Shown here: piece by piece, positions 1 to 12,282 of the stretch
How the letters are laid out: each line of letters starts with the position of its first letter
How positions within the stretch are numbered: position 1 is the stretch's first letter
Assembly (NCBI GenBank): GCA_001687465.1
Contig: LVLI01000063.1
Span: 39,931-103,930 of the forward strand
Source: Halocafeteria seosinensis
Lineage: Eukaryota > Sar > Bigyra > Bicosoecida
Reading direction: 5' to 3'
DNA: 64,000 nt
Notes under the pieces: generated by a model
What the model was told of the DNA's origin: nothing
Database searches by the model: none
The model's input: only the letters and a program-made list of their open reading frames with translations
Made by a program: the position numbers and the translations under genes

Positions 1-2398
1 CCTTCTAAGAACGAAGAAGAGCAGCAGCAGCAGGCCAACTCCGATATTGAATCTATCGTCCAAAAACTGAAAAGGCTGCTGGATAAAGCAAGAGACGCCA
101 TTGATAGGGGCGCATCACTGTGGAGGGAGGAAAAGAAGCGCGATGCTTTGCACTTGTATCAGCGGGTAGTATCAGAGGTAGTCGATGAGCTTGGTGACGA
201 GCAAGCGTTTGCTCGAATGAAGGATGAACTGAATTCCTCCGTGGATGAAGCAAACGGAATATTGTCCTCGTCACCTGGTAAGGCTGCTGTGATATTGCGC
301 CAAGGGCTGGATGAATTCGTAAAGATGACGAACAATGCATTAGACCAAACGGACGAAGAGCCTGCTGATACAGGTGAAGATGCACTGCAGCAGAAGGTCC
401 AGGAATTGGAATCACGCTTACAGCAGTTTCAATCTTCAAACGAAACGAAGTCTGAGGGAAAGACTCAGGAGGTGAGCAAATGGCGCCGAAGAGCTCTCAA
501 CGCTGAAAAGACGAATGATAACCTGAACAGTAAAATAAAAGAACTAGAAAAAACGAAGGAGAACCTTGAGAGTAAAATCAAGCAACTGGAACGTCAGCCT
601 GCCTCCTCTTCGGAGAAACCGAGCAAGGGAAAACAACAGGTGGGTGCGTCAAATACTAGGGACAAGGAAAAAATTGATCAGCTTCAGAACAACCTGAAGG
701 AGTTGAGGCAAAAACTCAAGGATGCCGAAAGTCGAGCCAACGACAATCAAATGGCTTCGCAGCTCAAGGAAGCTCAAAAAGCTCAATCCCAAGCGGAGAA
801 GAAGCTGGAAATGGCTGAAAAGAAAGCCAAAAAGGAGCAAGAAGAATTAAAGAAAGAAAAGGATTTAGAGATTACCAAAGTCCAGAAAAAACTAGAAAGA
901 ACTGAAAAGACTCTAAGTGAAACCGAGGAGCAAGTGTCACAGTTGACGAAAGAGAAGAACGACCTCAAGGTTAAGGTAAACAATTTGGACTCTGCTGAAA
1001 AAGAACTAGAAACACTAAGAGAGAAGGCAGAGGAGGCGAAGAAAGTACAACAGGAATTAGATGAATTAAAGAAGGAGCATGAAGAAATCAGCAATGCTTA
1101 CAGGGAAGAGCAGCTCCTTCGAAAGAAATACTGGAATATGATGGAAGACATGAAGGGTAAGATTCGCGTTTACTGTCGATCGCGCCCGCTTAGCAACAGC
1201 GAAATTGGGAGGTACGTTACTTGTATGCTGTAATGCACCAAGCAACATTCGCGGCTCACCCGCTTTCTATTGCATATGCAGGGGCAACTATTCTGTGGTT
1301 AAAATTCCTGACTCTTGCACTGTCGACATTGAGACACAGCGTGGCCCGAAAGAGTTCGTTTATGATTCCGTTTTTGGTGAAGAGACCACTCAAGCCAACG
1401 TGTTCGAGGAGTCAGAAAACTTGGTCCAGTCGGCATTTGATGGATACAACGTTTGCATATTCGCTTATGGGCAAACTGGATCCGGGAAAACATTCACTAT
1501 GTTAGGCAATGAACAATACCCTGGTATAGCTCCTCGCGCAGTACAGCGCTTATTTGAGCTCATCGAAGAGAATAAGAAGATGATCTCTACTAAAGTTTCC
1601 GTTTACATGGTTGAATTATACAATGACCAATTCCAGGATCTTCTGTGGAGAGCAGACAATCTAAAGGCAAAGCAATCGGATGCGCCTAGGCTAGAAATTA
1701 AGAAAGACAAGAACGGCATGGTACTGATTAAGGGTTCACAGATGAAGTCTGCAGAGTCCGCCGACGAAGTAATGAATATTTTCCACTCAGGCAACACTTC
1801 CCGAGCAACCAGTTCAACGAGCATGAATGATGAATCTTCACGGTCGCATTTAATCTTTGCAATAATGCTGGAAGCATACAACAGAAAAACAGGGAAGACA
1901 TCAATTGGCAAGTTATCACTGGTTGACCTTGCAGGATCGGAGCGACAGTCGAAGACTGGTGCAACGAAAGAAAGGTTTAAGGAGGCACAAAGTATTAACT
2001 TGTCGCTGTCAGCATTGGGCAACGTAATATCCCAGTTGTCAAACGGGGAAAAGTTTATTCGTTACAGGGACAACAAGTTAACTCAGCTGATGCAGGACTC
2101 GATCGGGGGAAATGCAAAGACCCTGATGTTTGTCAATATATCTCCCGCAGATTACAATCGAGAAGAAACGTTGACTTCTCTTAGATATGCTTCCCGCGTT
2201 AAGATGATAACGAATAATGCATCGAAGCAACAAGAAAGTGAAGAGGTGAATCGGCTACAAAAATGTGTCGATAAACTGAAGGAGCACTTCGGACCCGAGG
2301 CAGAAAAAGTAATTGCTGACATAGACCAAGAGACCTCGGCTGAGCCCTCGGGTGCTCCCGATGAAAGGGAAGATAACGAGATTGAGGCCACAGAATAG
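1..2398 (+). CDS. KCBP-like kinesin-14 (C-terminal motor), 5' partial
   Basis: Minus-end-directed-type microtubule motor. The frame is open from base 1, so the N-terminus lies outside the window. About 380 residues of lysine/glutamate-rich coiled coil precede the motor, which begins at KGKIRVYCRSRPL. One phase-2 intron, 1212-1281 (GTACGT...CAG), joins EIGR to GNYSVVK. The motor has the P-loop GQTGSGKT, switch I NDESSRSH and switch II LVDLAGSE. After the motor comes a short tail with EVNRLQKCVDKLKEHFG, which resembles the neck-mimic region of plant kinesin-like calmodulin-binding protein (KCBP, kinesin-14 VI). KCBPs carry MyTH4-FERM domains at the N-terminus; these would be upstream and are not seen. 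Family assignment is firm, the KCBP subtype likely. Confidence 0.93.
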
Positions 2399-2824
2399 CG
2401 TGGCTCAGCACGGTGGCTGCACACATTAAAACACAAGGAGACAATGCATGTCTTGTCACAAAGTGTACATCGTCACTTGCAACGCAGATCCCACGTCCTC
2501 TGCATAGTCAGTGGCCACCACCGCACCAAGAGGTCCAACGTCCCGAAAGACTGGTGAACCAAGAAGTCCTTTAGCAGGCGCCGGTGGGAGATAGTGCGCA
2601 CAGGGAGTTGTGCTGGCTGACGCAGCGTGTCTCATCTAGGCTAGCGTTGTAAACTAGGGACATTGTAGGTGCTCTGCTTCCACCTTCGTGGCTGCACAGC
2701 TTCTTAGAATTTCTCTCGTACAACCCGTAGTGTAACTCCACGACTCGCGGACCACGATCCAAGATGTTCACCCTACTACTCACATAGATTTAACGGTACT
2801 TGATTTGTTGCACAATCGAGCTCC
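2399..2824. other. Intergenic, kinesin 3' side / phytochelatin synthase 5' side
   Basis: No coding frame of interest is visible. It separates two genes on the same strand and must hold the kinesin 3' UTR and the promoter of the next gene. No clear TATA box or repeat was seen. Confidence 0.6.
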
Positions 2825-4576
2825 ATGAATAATAGTTTTTTATTCTTTCTACTCATGAATATGTCCTCATCTTCATCATGCTGCAAGAAAAGGTCAACCG
2901 TGGACCAAACCCGTGCTGATCCTCCGTCTAAGCCCTTCCAGCCGCCGAAAGAGGGCTTTTACAGACGTGAATTGCCGCCAACATGCACGGCATTCGATAG
3001 CACACGTGCGTACACATGTAAACTGCACTGGGGCAAACCAAATGAATTAACTCCCTATCTGTATATGGTCTGCAGAAGGCCGGCAACTCTTCGCCGAAGC
3101 CATGCTTGAAGGATACATGGAGGTGAGTATGATGCCATGGCGCTATACGACAGCATGAAGATGTCAACGAGCTTGGCTCAACTTTTCTTATGGCAGGTTT
3201 ACTTCCCATTGGCGGCGCAATTTCGAACGCAAGATGAACCAGCATATTGTGGCCTGACAACCCTCGTAGTGGCCTTGAACGCGCTTAGTGTAGATCCTCG
3301 AAGGAAATGGAAAGGTGTTTGGAGGTGGTACGCTGAGGATCATCTTGACTGCTGCTTATCTTTGGACTTGGTAAAAAGTGAAGGAATTAACATGGAGGAA
3401 TTTGCATGTCTTGGTAGATGCAATTCTCTTTCAGTCAATGTTACCACGATTACACCTCCAGTGGAAGTGAGTCCTCATCAAGGTTACGATAGTGACGGTC
3501 AATGGGACCCTTCAGCGTTTGAAGCAAGCTTAGAACAGAAGGAAAAGGAGAAGCTCTTAGATTTCCGCCGTACTGTGCAGACGATCTGTAAGGATTGCCA
3601 TTCCGCGGACAGCGCTGAATCTACTCACAACAGACTTCTTATAGTAAATTATTCCAGGATAGTTTTGAAACAAACGGGAGACGGTCACTTCTCCCCGATA
3701 GCCGGATATCATTCCTCAACCGACCAGGTTTTGATCCTTGATACTGCTCGTTTCAAATACCCACCACACTGGGCCCCGCTTACGCTTGTATTCAATGCCA
3801 TGAGGCGCAGTGATTCTGCCGGCAACAATAGAGGATATGCCATCTTATCTCGACTGTGTTCAGCGCCCTTGATGCTTTTCGAATTGAATGTCTGGTCCAA
3901 GAGTCCGAGCGTTGCAGATCAAACACCGGAAACTCAGTCAAGCTCGTGCTATTTTTTCCGAGACGAGGGAGCAAATAAGAGTTCCCAATGCTCTGTCCAA
4001 TATTTTAGGGATAACCTGTTCCCGTCCTTCCATGCTGCCGACGAGGCATTGCAGACTCTGAGTGAAACAGAATCTCCGGAGAATATAACATTTGAGGAAG
4101 CTGTCAACGCATTCACTGAGGCATACTGCAGAAGTTCTAAGAATTTCGGCCAGCTAGATGTTAACGTCCTCAGTGAATTGTCATCTTCACGGTGTATAGA
4201 TCAAATTAGCCAGGAGCATGCCAGGTCTGCCTCGCAGCTCCTGTCCCAGCTGGAGAGTTCCAGTGTGTATAGGCACATTGCTAGCTTGGTTGCCCAGGAA
4301 CAGACGTATTGCGAGATGGACAAAGAAAAATGTTGCATTATGGGGAATGGAAACGCAATTCAGGTGAAGCGACTTCACTCAGTTACCATGTTTTTATTTG
4401 CTTGGGCTCTGAGTTTCTACGGGAATTCTAATACCGAGCACAATACGGCGAAGAAACTCCTTGTCGCTAAAATACAAGAGGAGATAGAGCAAGGTCAATT
4501 TTCTCTCCTCCTTAACGAATCTAAAGAGTTGGCTGGGCAAATTGATGGGCTTTGTGGGGATAGGGTGACCCATTGA
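2825..4576 (+). CDS. PCS: Phytochelatin synthase
   Basis: Gamma-glutamylcysteine dipeptidyl transpeptidase that makes phytochelatins from glutathione and detoxifies cadmium and other metals. Three exons: 2825-3005, 3076-3122 and 3197-4576, with introns of 70 and 74 nt. Splicing gives AFDSTQGRQLFAEAMLEG then YMEVYFPLAAQFRTQDEPAYCGL. The papain-like catalytic triad of the family is visible: Cys in DEPAYCGL, His in TGDGHFSPIAGYH, Asp in ILDTARFKYPPHW. The C-terminal half (about residues 260-550) is the variable Cys-containing region. The N-terminus starts MNNSFLFFLLMNMSSSSS; a start at the internal Met (MNMSSS) is also possible. Paralogues occur in plants, algae, some animals and fungi. Confidence 0.93.
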
Positions 4577-4982
4577 GGCTTCGACTAAAACTGTATAACA
4601 TGAGACGTTGGGGACAAGTTTTCAGTCTGTTTAAGAGTGTCCGTTGTTTACAGAGTATCTTGTAATGTTCAATGACACTGTTCGTATTAATCGGGAGTAA
4701 ACTGGATTTGGATTCCCATTGCAAACAAATTCATGAATTTTCTCATGTTTGCCGGAAATTGTGTATCGCCTCAGTGTGGCCGTCGGACTTACTTAGACTA
4801 GCCACTTTGTGTCACTTGATCACTTAGTGACTTGACTCTCTACCCCGTGGGGTCCCCGCATTTGAATTGTATTTGAATTCTGGGCAGTCAACTTCAATCT
4901 ACTACCAATACCATATATATATAAGCCTGTAGTGGAAGATATTGTATAGAATAGCAAATGAAACACCATATGTAATTGACGT
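4577..4982. other. Intergenic between PCS and PrimPol
   Basis: Non-coding spacer between two plus-strand genes. It contains the TATA-like box listed separately and one copy of a CAACTTCA motif (about 4886-4896) that recurs upstream of other genes in the window. Confidence 0.5.
4911..4925 (+). promoter_or_regulatory. TATA-like box upstream of PrimPol
   Basis: CCATATATATATAAG lies about 60 bases before the ATG at 4983. Position and composition fit a TATA element with a short 5' UTR. This is inferred from sequence only. Confidence 0.45.
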
Positions 4983-7487
4983 ATGAAAGCAAGGAGACAA
5001 AGTAGTAGCGTGAGAACATCTTTAGAGGGTCTAAAGATGGCAATGGAGGAAGCCTCTTCAACCTCCTCGTGGGGAAAAATGGAGGTTAGATACGAACATC
5101 CTCATCAAAAGGCGCTTAAGAGGAACAAGGCTGAATTTGAGAAGCACAAAAAGGAAGTACAGACGCAAAGAAAGCGGCTGAGGAAAAGGCAGAATACGCC
5201 TACGGGGAACTCGAGAAGCTCCAGCGAGGATGAGAACGGGGCGCGCAGCACCAAACAAACCCCTGAAAAGGGCCACGCGCCTGAGAATCGTACTCCACAG
5301 AGCTGTGACGTGGAGAACTTGACAGGAGTGAAAGTTGGAAAAATACTCGAAAAATTCCCGCGCCAACATGAAGCCTTTAAACGCTATGATGAGCTATGTT
5401 TTAAGTTTTGGTCAAGTTGCATTATCAAACAGTACCAACAGAAAATAACCATTCCAGGATTGCATATTCCGCCTTTGGAGGATCAGTGTCAAAACGGTGG
5501 CACTCCGCAGCTTGAGGCGTTCATCAAGCAAATAAGCACGTCTGCCAGGGAAACTATGGAGAGTTGGCTGCCTCGAGTCAGACTGCCCATTCCACCATAT
5601 AAGATTATGAGTGAGGAGCTGAGCACCTCAGGTAACGTCACAAGCTCACTATCCGCCCGTCTAAACACTCATATTTACGAAATTCCACTATTTTACTATT
5701 TGATGCAGGCAGAAGAAATTTTAGCGTCGGTACGACTGATGAACTTTGGAGACTCTTCCAAAAGCCGCATCCAACACCTAATCATATATACGAAATAGTT
5801 CGCGAGGACACTCCTGTGCACTTGTATTTTGATGTGGAATTTCCACGGGATCCGTCTACAGGGATGAATATGGACCTTAACGAAGAGGAACTACTGGACT
5901 CATTTATTGCGCGAGTGCGTTCTCACTTGTCTGTAAGTAAATGTATAAGGTTGAGCAATCTTTCGGTTTAAATCAATGCGCTCACTGTGGAAAGCTCAGA
6001 CACTGTTTGGAATCCTATTTGACCGTTCTCATGTCTTAGATCTTGACTCATCTACTGTGAAGAAGTTCTCCCGCCACCTGATTGTCCGACTCTCTTCTAG
6101 CTCTAAGTTCCGTGATCACCAGCATGCTGGAGAGGTTAGTGTAAAAGTTGCATGTGGCAAAGATATCCTGCACTTCTCACTCTTAGGTTTGCAGTTTCTA
6201 CTAACTCTCGTTGCTGACATAATATCCGAAGATAAGAAAGATGATTGTGGATTTTGGGTCACTGATGATGAAGGGATCAGTACCCTGTTGACGGACGTTG
6301 GAGTGTACACGAGGAACCGCGCGATGCGAACTTATTTATCTTGCAAACTGGGGAAAACCCATCCTCTATATCCTGCGGAAGCTAATCAATTTAACCCTTT
6401 ACCTCAATCGATGGTCACAGTTTGTACCGTGGATCGAATGACAGGGAAGATTGTGTCGGATGACTCATGTAGATTCCAGGATATTCAAAGAATACAGGTC
6501 GGGGATACTGAGTGGGAGAGGAGAATTTGGTTGAATAGCTTGATTACCGATACGCTTCCCCCGTTGCATCTGGTGCTTCAGTACTTTGATCGCATGTTCC
6601 AAATAGGCGCCGTTCCTGTCTCAGCGGGAACGGGTGGTCCTTCTGCAGAGAAGAGATTGGCAACGGAAGATTTCGAGACGTTCCATCCAAGTTGTCACCC
6701 ATGCGGAGGCGCTCTTTTGTACATGTTTCCCCCCAAGTCTGGCCGCTTTACTCAAACTCCTTCCCTAGTGTCCACCTGGCAGCCTCCCTCATTATTTGCT
6801 AGACTCTTTGACGATTCTTCGAGAAATATTCGCACCGGTATAGCGGGAAGATATAAAAGACTGGTATACGGAGAAAACAGTAAAGAGAATGTAAGTAGTC
6901 ACCCGGAGTCTTCGGAATATCAAGAAATTTGGGTAAATCCTAGCGGCAGTAGCTCCTCTAAGACTGAAGACGTGCATTTGCAACGTGCATGTACCTACAT
7001 TGGCACGGTCGTGGGTCACTCCGTCGACAATTTTCCCTTTCCAAGCTTGGCAGAGTATATCAAGCTACTCGCTAGTAAGGGAAACAAACAAGCGTTTGTA
7101 AGAAAATGGGAAGGATGCTTAATGGAGGCCCGGTTTAAGCCCATACATCAAGGTAGCGGATCTCCTCTCAGGATACTGCGTAAAGAAGTCTATACAAAGT
7201 TTATGTTCCATATTATTGGAAACAGATGGTGTGAGAGGATCGGACGTTTCCATAAAAGCAACCATGTTGCTTACGTAGTAGATATGCTAAGGGGAACAAC
7301 GTATCAAACTTGTTTCGACCCAGATTGTGCGGGCTTTCGAAGCAGGACTTTCACTATCCCCCGGCAGTGCCTACCGGACCAATCTCCAGAAAACATGACG
7401 CTTGATACTGACAGCGCGGACCGAGACGAGGTAGTAGATCCATCTCTGCTTACAGACCAGCAACTGAAGGAACTCAATATACCCTAG
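4983..7487 (+). CDS. PRIMPOL: PrimPol, primase-polymerase (AEP superfamily)
   Basis: Archaeo-eukaryotic primase-polymerase that reprimes stalled forks in nucleus and mitochondria. Exons read as 4983-5631, 5709-5932, 6000-6134 and 6195-7487. The intron 6135-6194 is 60 nt, in frame and stop-free, but removing it restores the HAGEFLLTL alignment to the human protein. Motif I is LYFDVEFP (metal-binding D and E), motif II SSTVKKFSRHLI, motif III TDVGVYTRNR. The UL52-type zinc knuckle is present near the C-terminus (WCERIGRFHKSNH followed by CFDPDC). The first 120 residues are basic and low complexity. The 3' end faces the convergent gene at 7526 with only 38 bases between stops. Confidence 0.93.
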
Positions 7488-7525
7488 CGCGACTACCAGT
7501 CACTCGACAGCCTGAATGAACGAAC

Positions 7526-8389
7526 TTAAGAGAAGGTTCCCCCAAGATATGGCGTGGCATTCTCATAAAATTCGGCTTTCTTCAGTTTCTTTTTCTCTCG
7601 GTAATTCAGTTTTCTCTTATTGTGTGTAAGCTTTTGCTCAACGTACGCCTTAATGTTCACAGTTTCTTCGTCAGTTGTAGCAGAGGCCTCTTGTTCAATA
7701 GCGACATCGCCATCATCCTCCTGTATCTTCAGTGGATCCTTGTCTTTCAGTGGATTATCGCCAACGGATTTTTCTTCGCGTTCCTTCTGTTCAGCCAAGC
7801 CCGCCGAATCGTCCATGACAAGCGTAGAGTACTTTGTCATTCTCCTTTCTCTAACCAACGAATCCACACCATCAGGTGGTACAGACAATTCCCTCACTTG
7901 TTCGTTCAGGTCACTTTCATCAATATTCAAATCACGGCGTGTGGCTGGTTTATACTCCCCTTTTAAGGCACTTTGTAGCATATTCAGCGAGTGGTTCGGT
8001 CGATCCACTGCAAGTTCACGGAGTGCATGTCAAGCACCTCCTTCAACAGGCGGCTAGGACTGCAGTTCAACGTACCTGGTTCATTATTTAAAGCTTTCCT
8101 GAGACGATGATTCGTCTTCTGTATATCCCTTTCGGCCTGTATTGAGCAAAATAGAGACATAATCCATGACGGACGGTACTCGGTGTCAGTCGCAGGTCTT
8201 GGCGTTCGTACTCCTATCGATACACGCACTCTCACCATGGTAATGAGAGTTATGTAACTAGGTTCCATTACAAATTCATACGTGAGATATGCCTAAGTAA
8301 ATACATATACGTACTTGTATAGCGCCCCTCGTCTTACGCTTGACGGAGCGGTTGCGCTTCACCTTTTTGTTTCTCACGCCTCTCGCCAT
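7526..8389 (-). CDS. Small basic protein, possibly LLPH/YBL028C-like ribosome-biogenesis factor
   Basis: Three exons on the minus strand: 8389-8315, 8136-8076 and 8007-7526, giving about 206 residues. The start MARGVRNKKVKRNRSVKRK is a lysine/arginine cluster and the end carries KRKLNYREKKKLKKAEFYE. Both ends recall the LLPH/UPF0642 (yeast YBL028C) family of nucleolar pre-60S factors, but the middle is acidic and does not match. An in-frame upstream ATG at 8467 exists; 8389 is chosen because it begins the basic block. Splice phases (0 and 1) are consistent. Gene structure is fairly secure, function is a guess. Confidence 0.6.
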
Positions 8390-8484
8390 TATGTCCCCTT
8401 TATCACCACTTCTTTTTGAATTTACACAATCAATATCGATCAAAAAAATGATATCATATCTCCTCAAATGCCTGATAACACGCT

Positions 8485-9099
8485 AATGAAGGGATTCAGG
8501 TAAGTTGAAGTTGGACCCAGCATGGTTGAAGTGTGCTTCAACTTGGTCACACTTTGTCAAAAAGTACTACCGCAGAAACATTAATCAAGAAGACTAGTGA
8601 GCTCCGTTCTGTTATGGCTGATGAATCAAAAAAATTGGACTGGACAGGTTGTTGAGCGTTGTCAAGGATGTTGTAGTTCGTTCCTTGAAAGTCTGGCTGT
8701 GCCCGAAGCATCGAAACCGTACGAAGTACAATGTAGAATGAAAACAAAAATGGAAGGTAGTTCCGTTGCTCTCGAAATCGGTGTCGACCAAAGCATTACG
8801 ACACTTGCAAATTTCGAGGAGATCGAAGAGAAGGGACGAATAGTTGACCAACTAATCAATGAGCGACTACAATTGTAAACAAGTGTACATATATTGCATT
8901 CTCGTTTAACGAAATAGAAAATGTTTCAGCAGAGGACCTTTTTGTGCTCCGCGATTCATGGTAAGAGCGACGACACAATCTGTTCTGCGATATCTATCAC
9001 GCAAATACACAAAATGTACAGGAATATCAGGGAAAGTGGTTCACGATCGACGATGACGGTAATTTGGATGGTCCTTCCGAAAGCAATTTGGCGGCATAA
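8485..9099 (+). CDS. Candidate small multi-exon gene, unknown, structure unresolved
   Basis: Several short coherent coding stretches lie head-to-head with the minus-strand gene starting at 8389. A frame at 8575-8650 reads ETLIKKTSELRSVMADESKK. Another at about 8660-8875 contains PEASKPYEVQCRMK and IEEKGRIVDQLINERL. A last exon from about 9021 reads GKWFTIDDDGNLDGPSESN and stops at 9097-9099. Plausible splice sites are GTAAAC at 8876, an acceptor near 8930, GTAAGA at 8961 and CAG near 9020. Joining the first two stretches would need an implausible 19-nt intron or a frameshift, so the model is incomplete. No family recognised. Confidence 0.35.
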
Positions 9100-9722
9100 A
9101 TAACAGCAAAACGTTATTCAAAATCTAAAATAGAACCAGCTTGTGCAACATATGCAGTAAAAGTGACCGAACCATGGGAACACTTTGCCAGAAGCCGCTC
9201 AACTACCGCCTCTACCCCAGCCTCTTGTAGTCAATGCACTGGGTCAAGAATTCAACGATTTTTCGGCGGATGGTGATCCCCGAAGGTGGATACCAACAAC
9301 TAGAATGAAGACGATTGCAGAACAGGAATGTCGTTTTGTGGCCATCTATGATACTGGATACCCGCGTTTAAGCCGAGTCGGCCTTTTTATACTGCTACGG
9401 AGGTCCGCATCTAGACAATTGGATATTCGAGACTCCAGACAACTAGTTATTGTACTTAACACATGTGTCATGATTCTGCTTGTAACCCTGATCGTGAGCA
9501 ATGCCGATTTTTGCTTAAGCTTAATGCTATGTACCAATAACTGCAGTGAACCATTCGATGTTTCACCCCATCGAGACCACAGTAGGTGTGTTTGGAGCAT
9601 CAATCCTACCTCAATGGAGATTCATATCAATTGGCATTTCGTCATACGTCGATGAATGCAACTGTGCCACAGTTGTACTGAAGGATTAGTTAAGTTACCA
9701 CCGGTAGCTGGATGACTTGATA
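9100..9722. other. Intergenic, weak ORF only
   Basis: Contains one open frame (9185-9655, plus) of about 156 codons with a proline-rich start (LPPLPQPLVVNALGQEF) but no recognisable domain and no splice support. It is treated as non-coding or 3' UTR sequence. Confidence 0.4.
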
Positions 9723-10785
9723 TCATTCATACTTCCTATCGTATCCAGGCAAATATGAGACGTGTGCTGGTCGCAGTAACCCTAATTCTGCTAGAAAATG
9801 ACGAACATTGCCCGGAATGCCTTGGACCGCTTCACACAACCCTGAAATGAACGAAGGAAACGAAATGTATGGCAAGTTGTACCTCAACCCGTTACGAATC
9901 TTTAGTGCTGCGTCGCCAGTACGCATTTTGAAAGGCATGGGATCAGAGCTCACATCTGTCATTGCACTCTCTACAAATCCTGGACAGACAACACTGACTC
10001 CTACGTTCTCGGCCGACAATTCTGCTCTCAAACCCTCGGCCCAAACGCGTATTGCAGTTTTGGTGCTCCCATACACGGAATGCCCTTCAAGGGGCGAAAG
10101 AAATGACCCTACAGATGATATGACACAAACTTGCCCATGTTTTCTCCTCCGCATAAAGGGCAACGTCGGCAGTACTGTGTTAAAGACGCCATCCACATTG
10201 ATGGAGTATAACGTCCGTGTAGAATCTTCAAACGAACTATATGTCATAGCTGAAAGCTCTGAGACCCCAGCATTGGCTACAACCAAGTCAATGGGCGAAG
10301 TTTGCTCCACCTCATTTATCCATTCTGCCACAGCGGATTTGTCGGTGACGTCTAGCACTTTTGCAAGAACCTGCGCACCTTTGGCTTCGCAAGCCATTGC
10401 CACATTGCTTAGTCGTTCTTGGCTTCGGCCAGAGATACCTAAGACAACGCCCTGAATTAGAATACATCTAAAGTTACAACTGATAACTCTTTATAAGCCG
10501 CACCATAACTCACCATGTCAGCATAGTCTAAAGCCAGTCGCTCGCCAATTCCACTTGTCGCTCCTGTAATCACTATACACTGCACCAACGGCATTCAAAG
10601 ATCCCTACGTAAGATGTCGGTAAACAGAGCACTCATCGTACCTTTGGTGCCGGTCGTTTTCCTTTCAGGAGCACTACAATAGGATATACTAAACCGGCAA
10701 TCCACTCGATTGGATTGAGTAGAGCTCGAAAAATCTGGAATACGATCGCCTGGATCCAAAGATCTGGGCCCACTCCTAATTGCAT
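9723..10785 (-). CDS. Short-chain dehydrogenase/reductase, membrane-anchored (copy 1)
   Basis: NAD(P)-dependent classical SDR. Exons 10785-10642, 10579-10514 and 10451-9723. Exon 1 encodes MQLGVGPDLWIQ and a hydrophobic anchor ending KGKRPAPK. Exon 2 encodes the cofactor motif TGATSGIGE. Exon 3 carries NAGV, the active-site YGSTK and CPGFVES. Such N-anchored SDRs (DHRS7, 3-ketodihydrosphingosine reductase, 11-beta-HSD types) face the ER; the substrate cannot be read from the sequence. It is the downstream member of a tandem pair with identical intron positions. Confidence 0.88.
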
Positions 10786-11201
10786 TGTTTGTCTTCTTGG
10801 AAAGTTGAATATAACTGGAATATAAGGCAAAAGCCCCTTTCAATTTTTATTTTTTTTGAATTGTGCTATCAACACACTGGACATCGCGGAATGCATGCAT
10901 GGGGAGTCCATTGGGGACTTCAAAGTTCAGGCGAGGATCGCGTAAGCGACGCTGGGCGTCATGGAGAAGAACTATTAAGTTATGAGACGTAAAGTGTCAC
11001 ATAAAGGCCTGTACACATAACTTGACCGTATAGTCATTTCTCCCATCCTTACATCATTAGCTGAATTTGAATTCCCGACCATCGGGATTTTGTTAACTTT
11101 GCTAGCACCAATAAGCTACCGAAGCTATAATTGATGTCTTATTATTTACTTTCAAGTTTTGAAACAACGAATTGCCTCATGCAGCATCTTCGAGGAGGGC
11201 A
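10786..11201. other. Spacer between tandem SDR genes
   Basis: AT-rich spacer holding the 3' UTR of copy 2 and the promoter of copy 1. A run of T (about 10847-10858) is the only notable feature. Confidence 0.5.
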
Positions 11202-12282
11202 TTACTCTTGGGAAGCGCTTCTCTTCCGGCGATAGGAAAGAGACAATGACTTGAGCAACCCTTGCTCAGTCATCCAATGCTTAATATTTCCAGGCATGCT
11301 TTGTACGCCTTCGCATATGCCAGTGAGCAGAGACGGGAAGCAAATATATGCCAAATTGTACTCAATCCCTTCGCGTATTTTGGCACTAGCTTCTTCTGAT
11401 GAAAGTTTCAATGGCATGTGGAAGCGGTTCGCAGCCGTCATTCGGCTCTCAACGTATCCTGGGCATACGACGCTTACTCCAATATTATCTGCGGCCAGTT
11501 CAGCGCGAAGGCCTTCGGCCCACTGACGAACTGCGACCTTAGTAGATGAATACACCGAAGAATTAGCCAGAGGACACATGAACGAGGCTGATGAAGAGAC
11601 GACACAAATATGCTGTCTAGCACCTGCACTATGTCCTCTTCTTCGCATTAGTGGAATCACGGGCAACACTGTATTGAAAACACCCATAACATTAACGTCA
11701 AACAGCTTCCTGGTTGACTCTTCAATAGTCTTGGTTTGAGCCGTAGTCTCAGTAACTCCAGCGTTCGCGATGAGGATGTCAATAGGCAGCTTTTCATCAA
11801 CCTCATTCACGAACGACTCCATCGCCTCTCGGTCTGTCACATCTACAACTTTAGTCATGACTCTCGCACCATGTTGTTCACAGGCTTTGGCAACATCATG
11901 GAGCCTGTTCTTGTCTCGTCCAGTAAGTGCCAGCAGCAATCCCTGGAGGTTCAAGGTTCGAGCAATATTAGCACAGTGACAAACAAAACACTGAAAGCGA
12001 TGACACTTACAGATTTAGCGTAGTCCAATGCCAGCCTCTCGCCGATCCCACTGGATGCTCCCGTGATCAAAATACACTGCACAACAGGGTAGCTTGGAAT
12101 TCAGAACAGGATATCCTCCAAGCGCTGCTCTCCTCTGATCATACCTTTGGCTCAGGTGACTTTCCACTGACCAGCACTTTGAATGGATACAACAGTGACA
12201 TGAAGAAAGTGATAGGCGCAAGGATGAGGCGTGTGAAAAAATACACCAGATTATGCGTGAATGCGTCCAGAATCGCACCCAT
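11202..12282 (-). CDS. Short-chain dehydrogenase/reductase, membrane-anchored (copy 2)
   Basis: Paralogue of the gene at 9723-10785. Exons 12282-12145, 12076-12011 and 11942-11202, with the second exon exactly 66 nt as in copy 1 and the same codon boundaries. It starts MGAILDAFTHNLVYFF followed by a membrane segment and SGKSPEPK. Cofactor motif TGASSGIGE, NAGV, active-site YSSTK and CPGYVES are present. About 60 percent of the core looks shared with copy 1 by eye. Tail SYRRKRSASQE is basic. An enzyme of lipid or steroid-like substrates at the ER is the likely role, inferred from the anchor. Confidence 0.88.

Noticed and set aside
53-439. Minus-strand ORF inside the kinesin coiled coil
   Set aside because: Antisense shadow of a Lys/Glu-rich coding region; no motif.
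8276-8467. Upstream ATG (8467) for the LLPH-like gene
   Set aside because: The added segment is hydrophobic and unlike the family; the basic MARG start at 8389 fits better.
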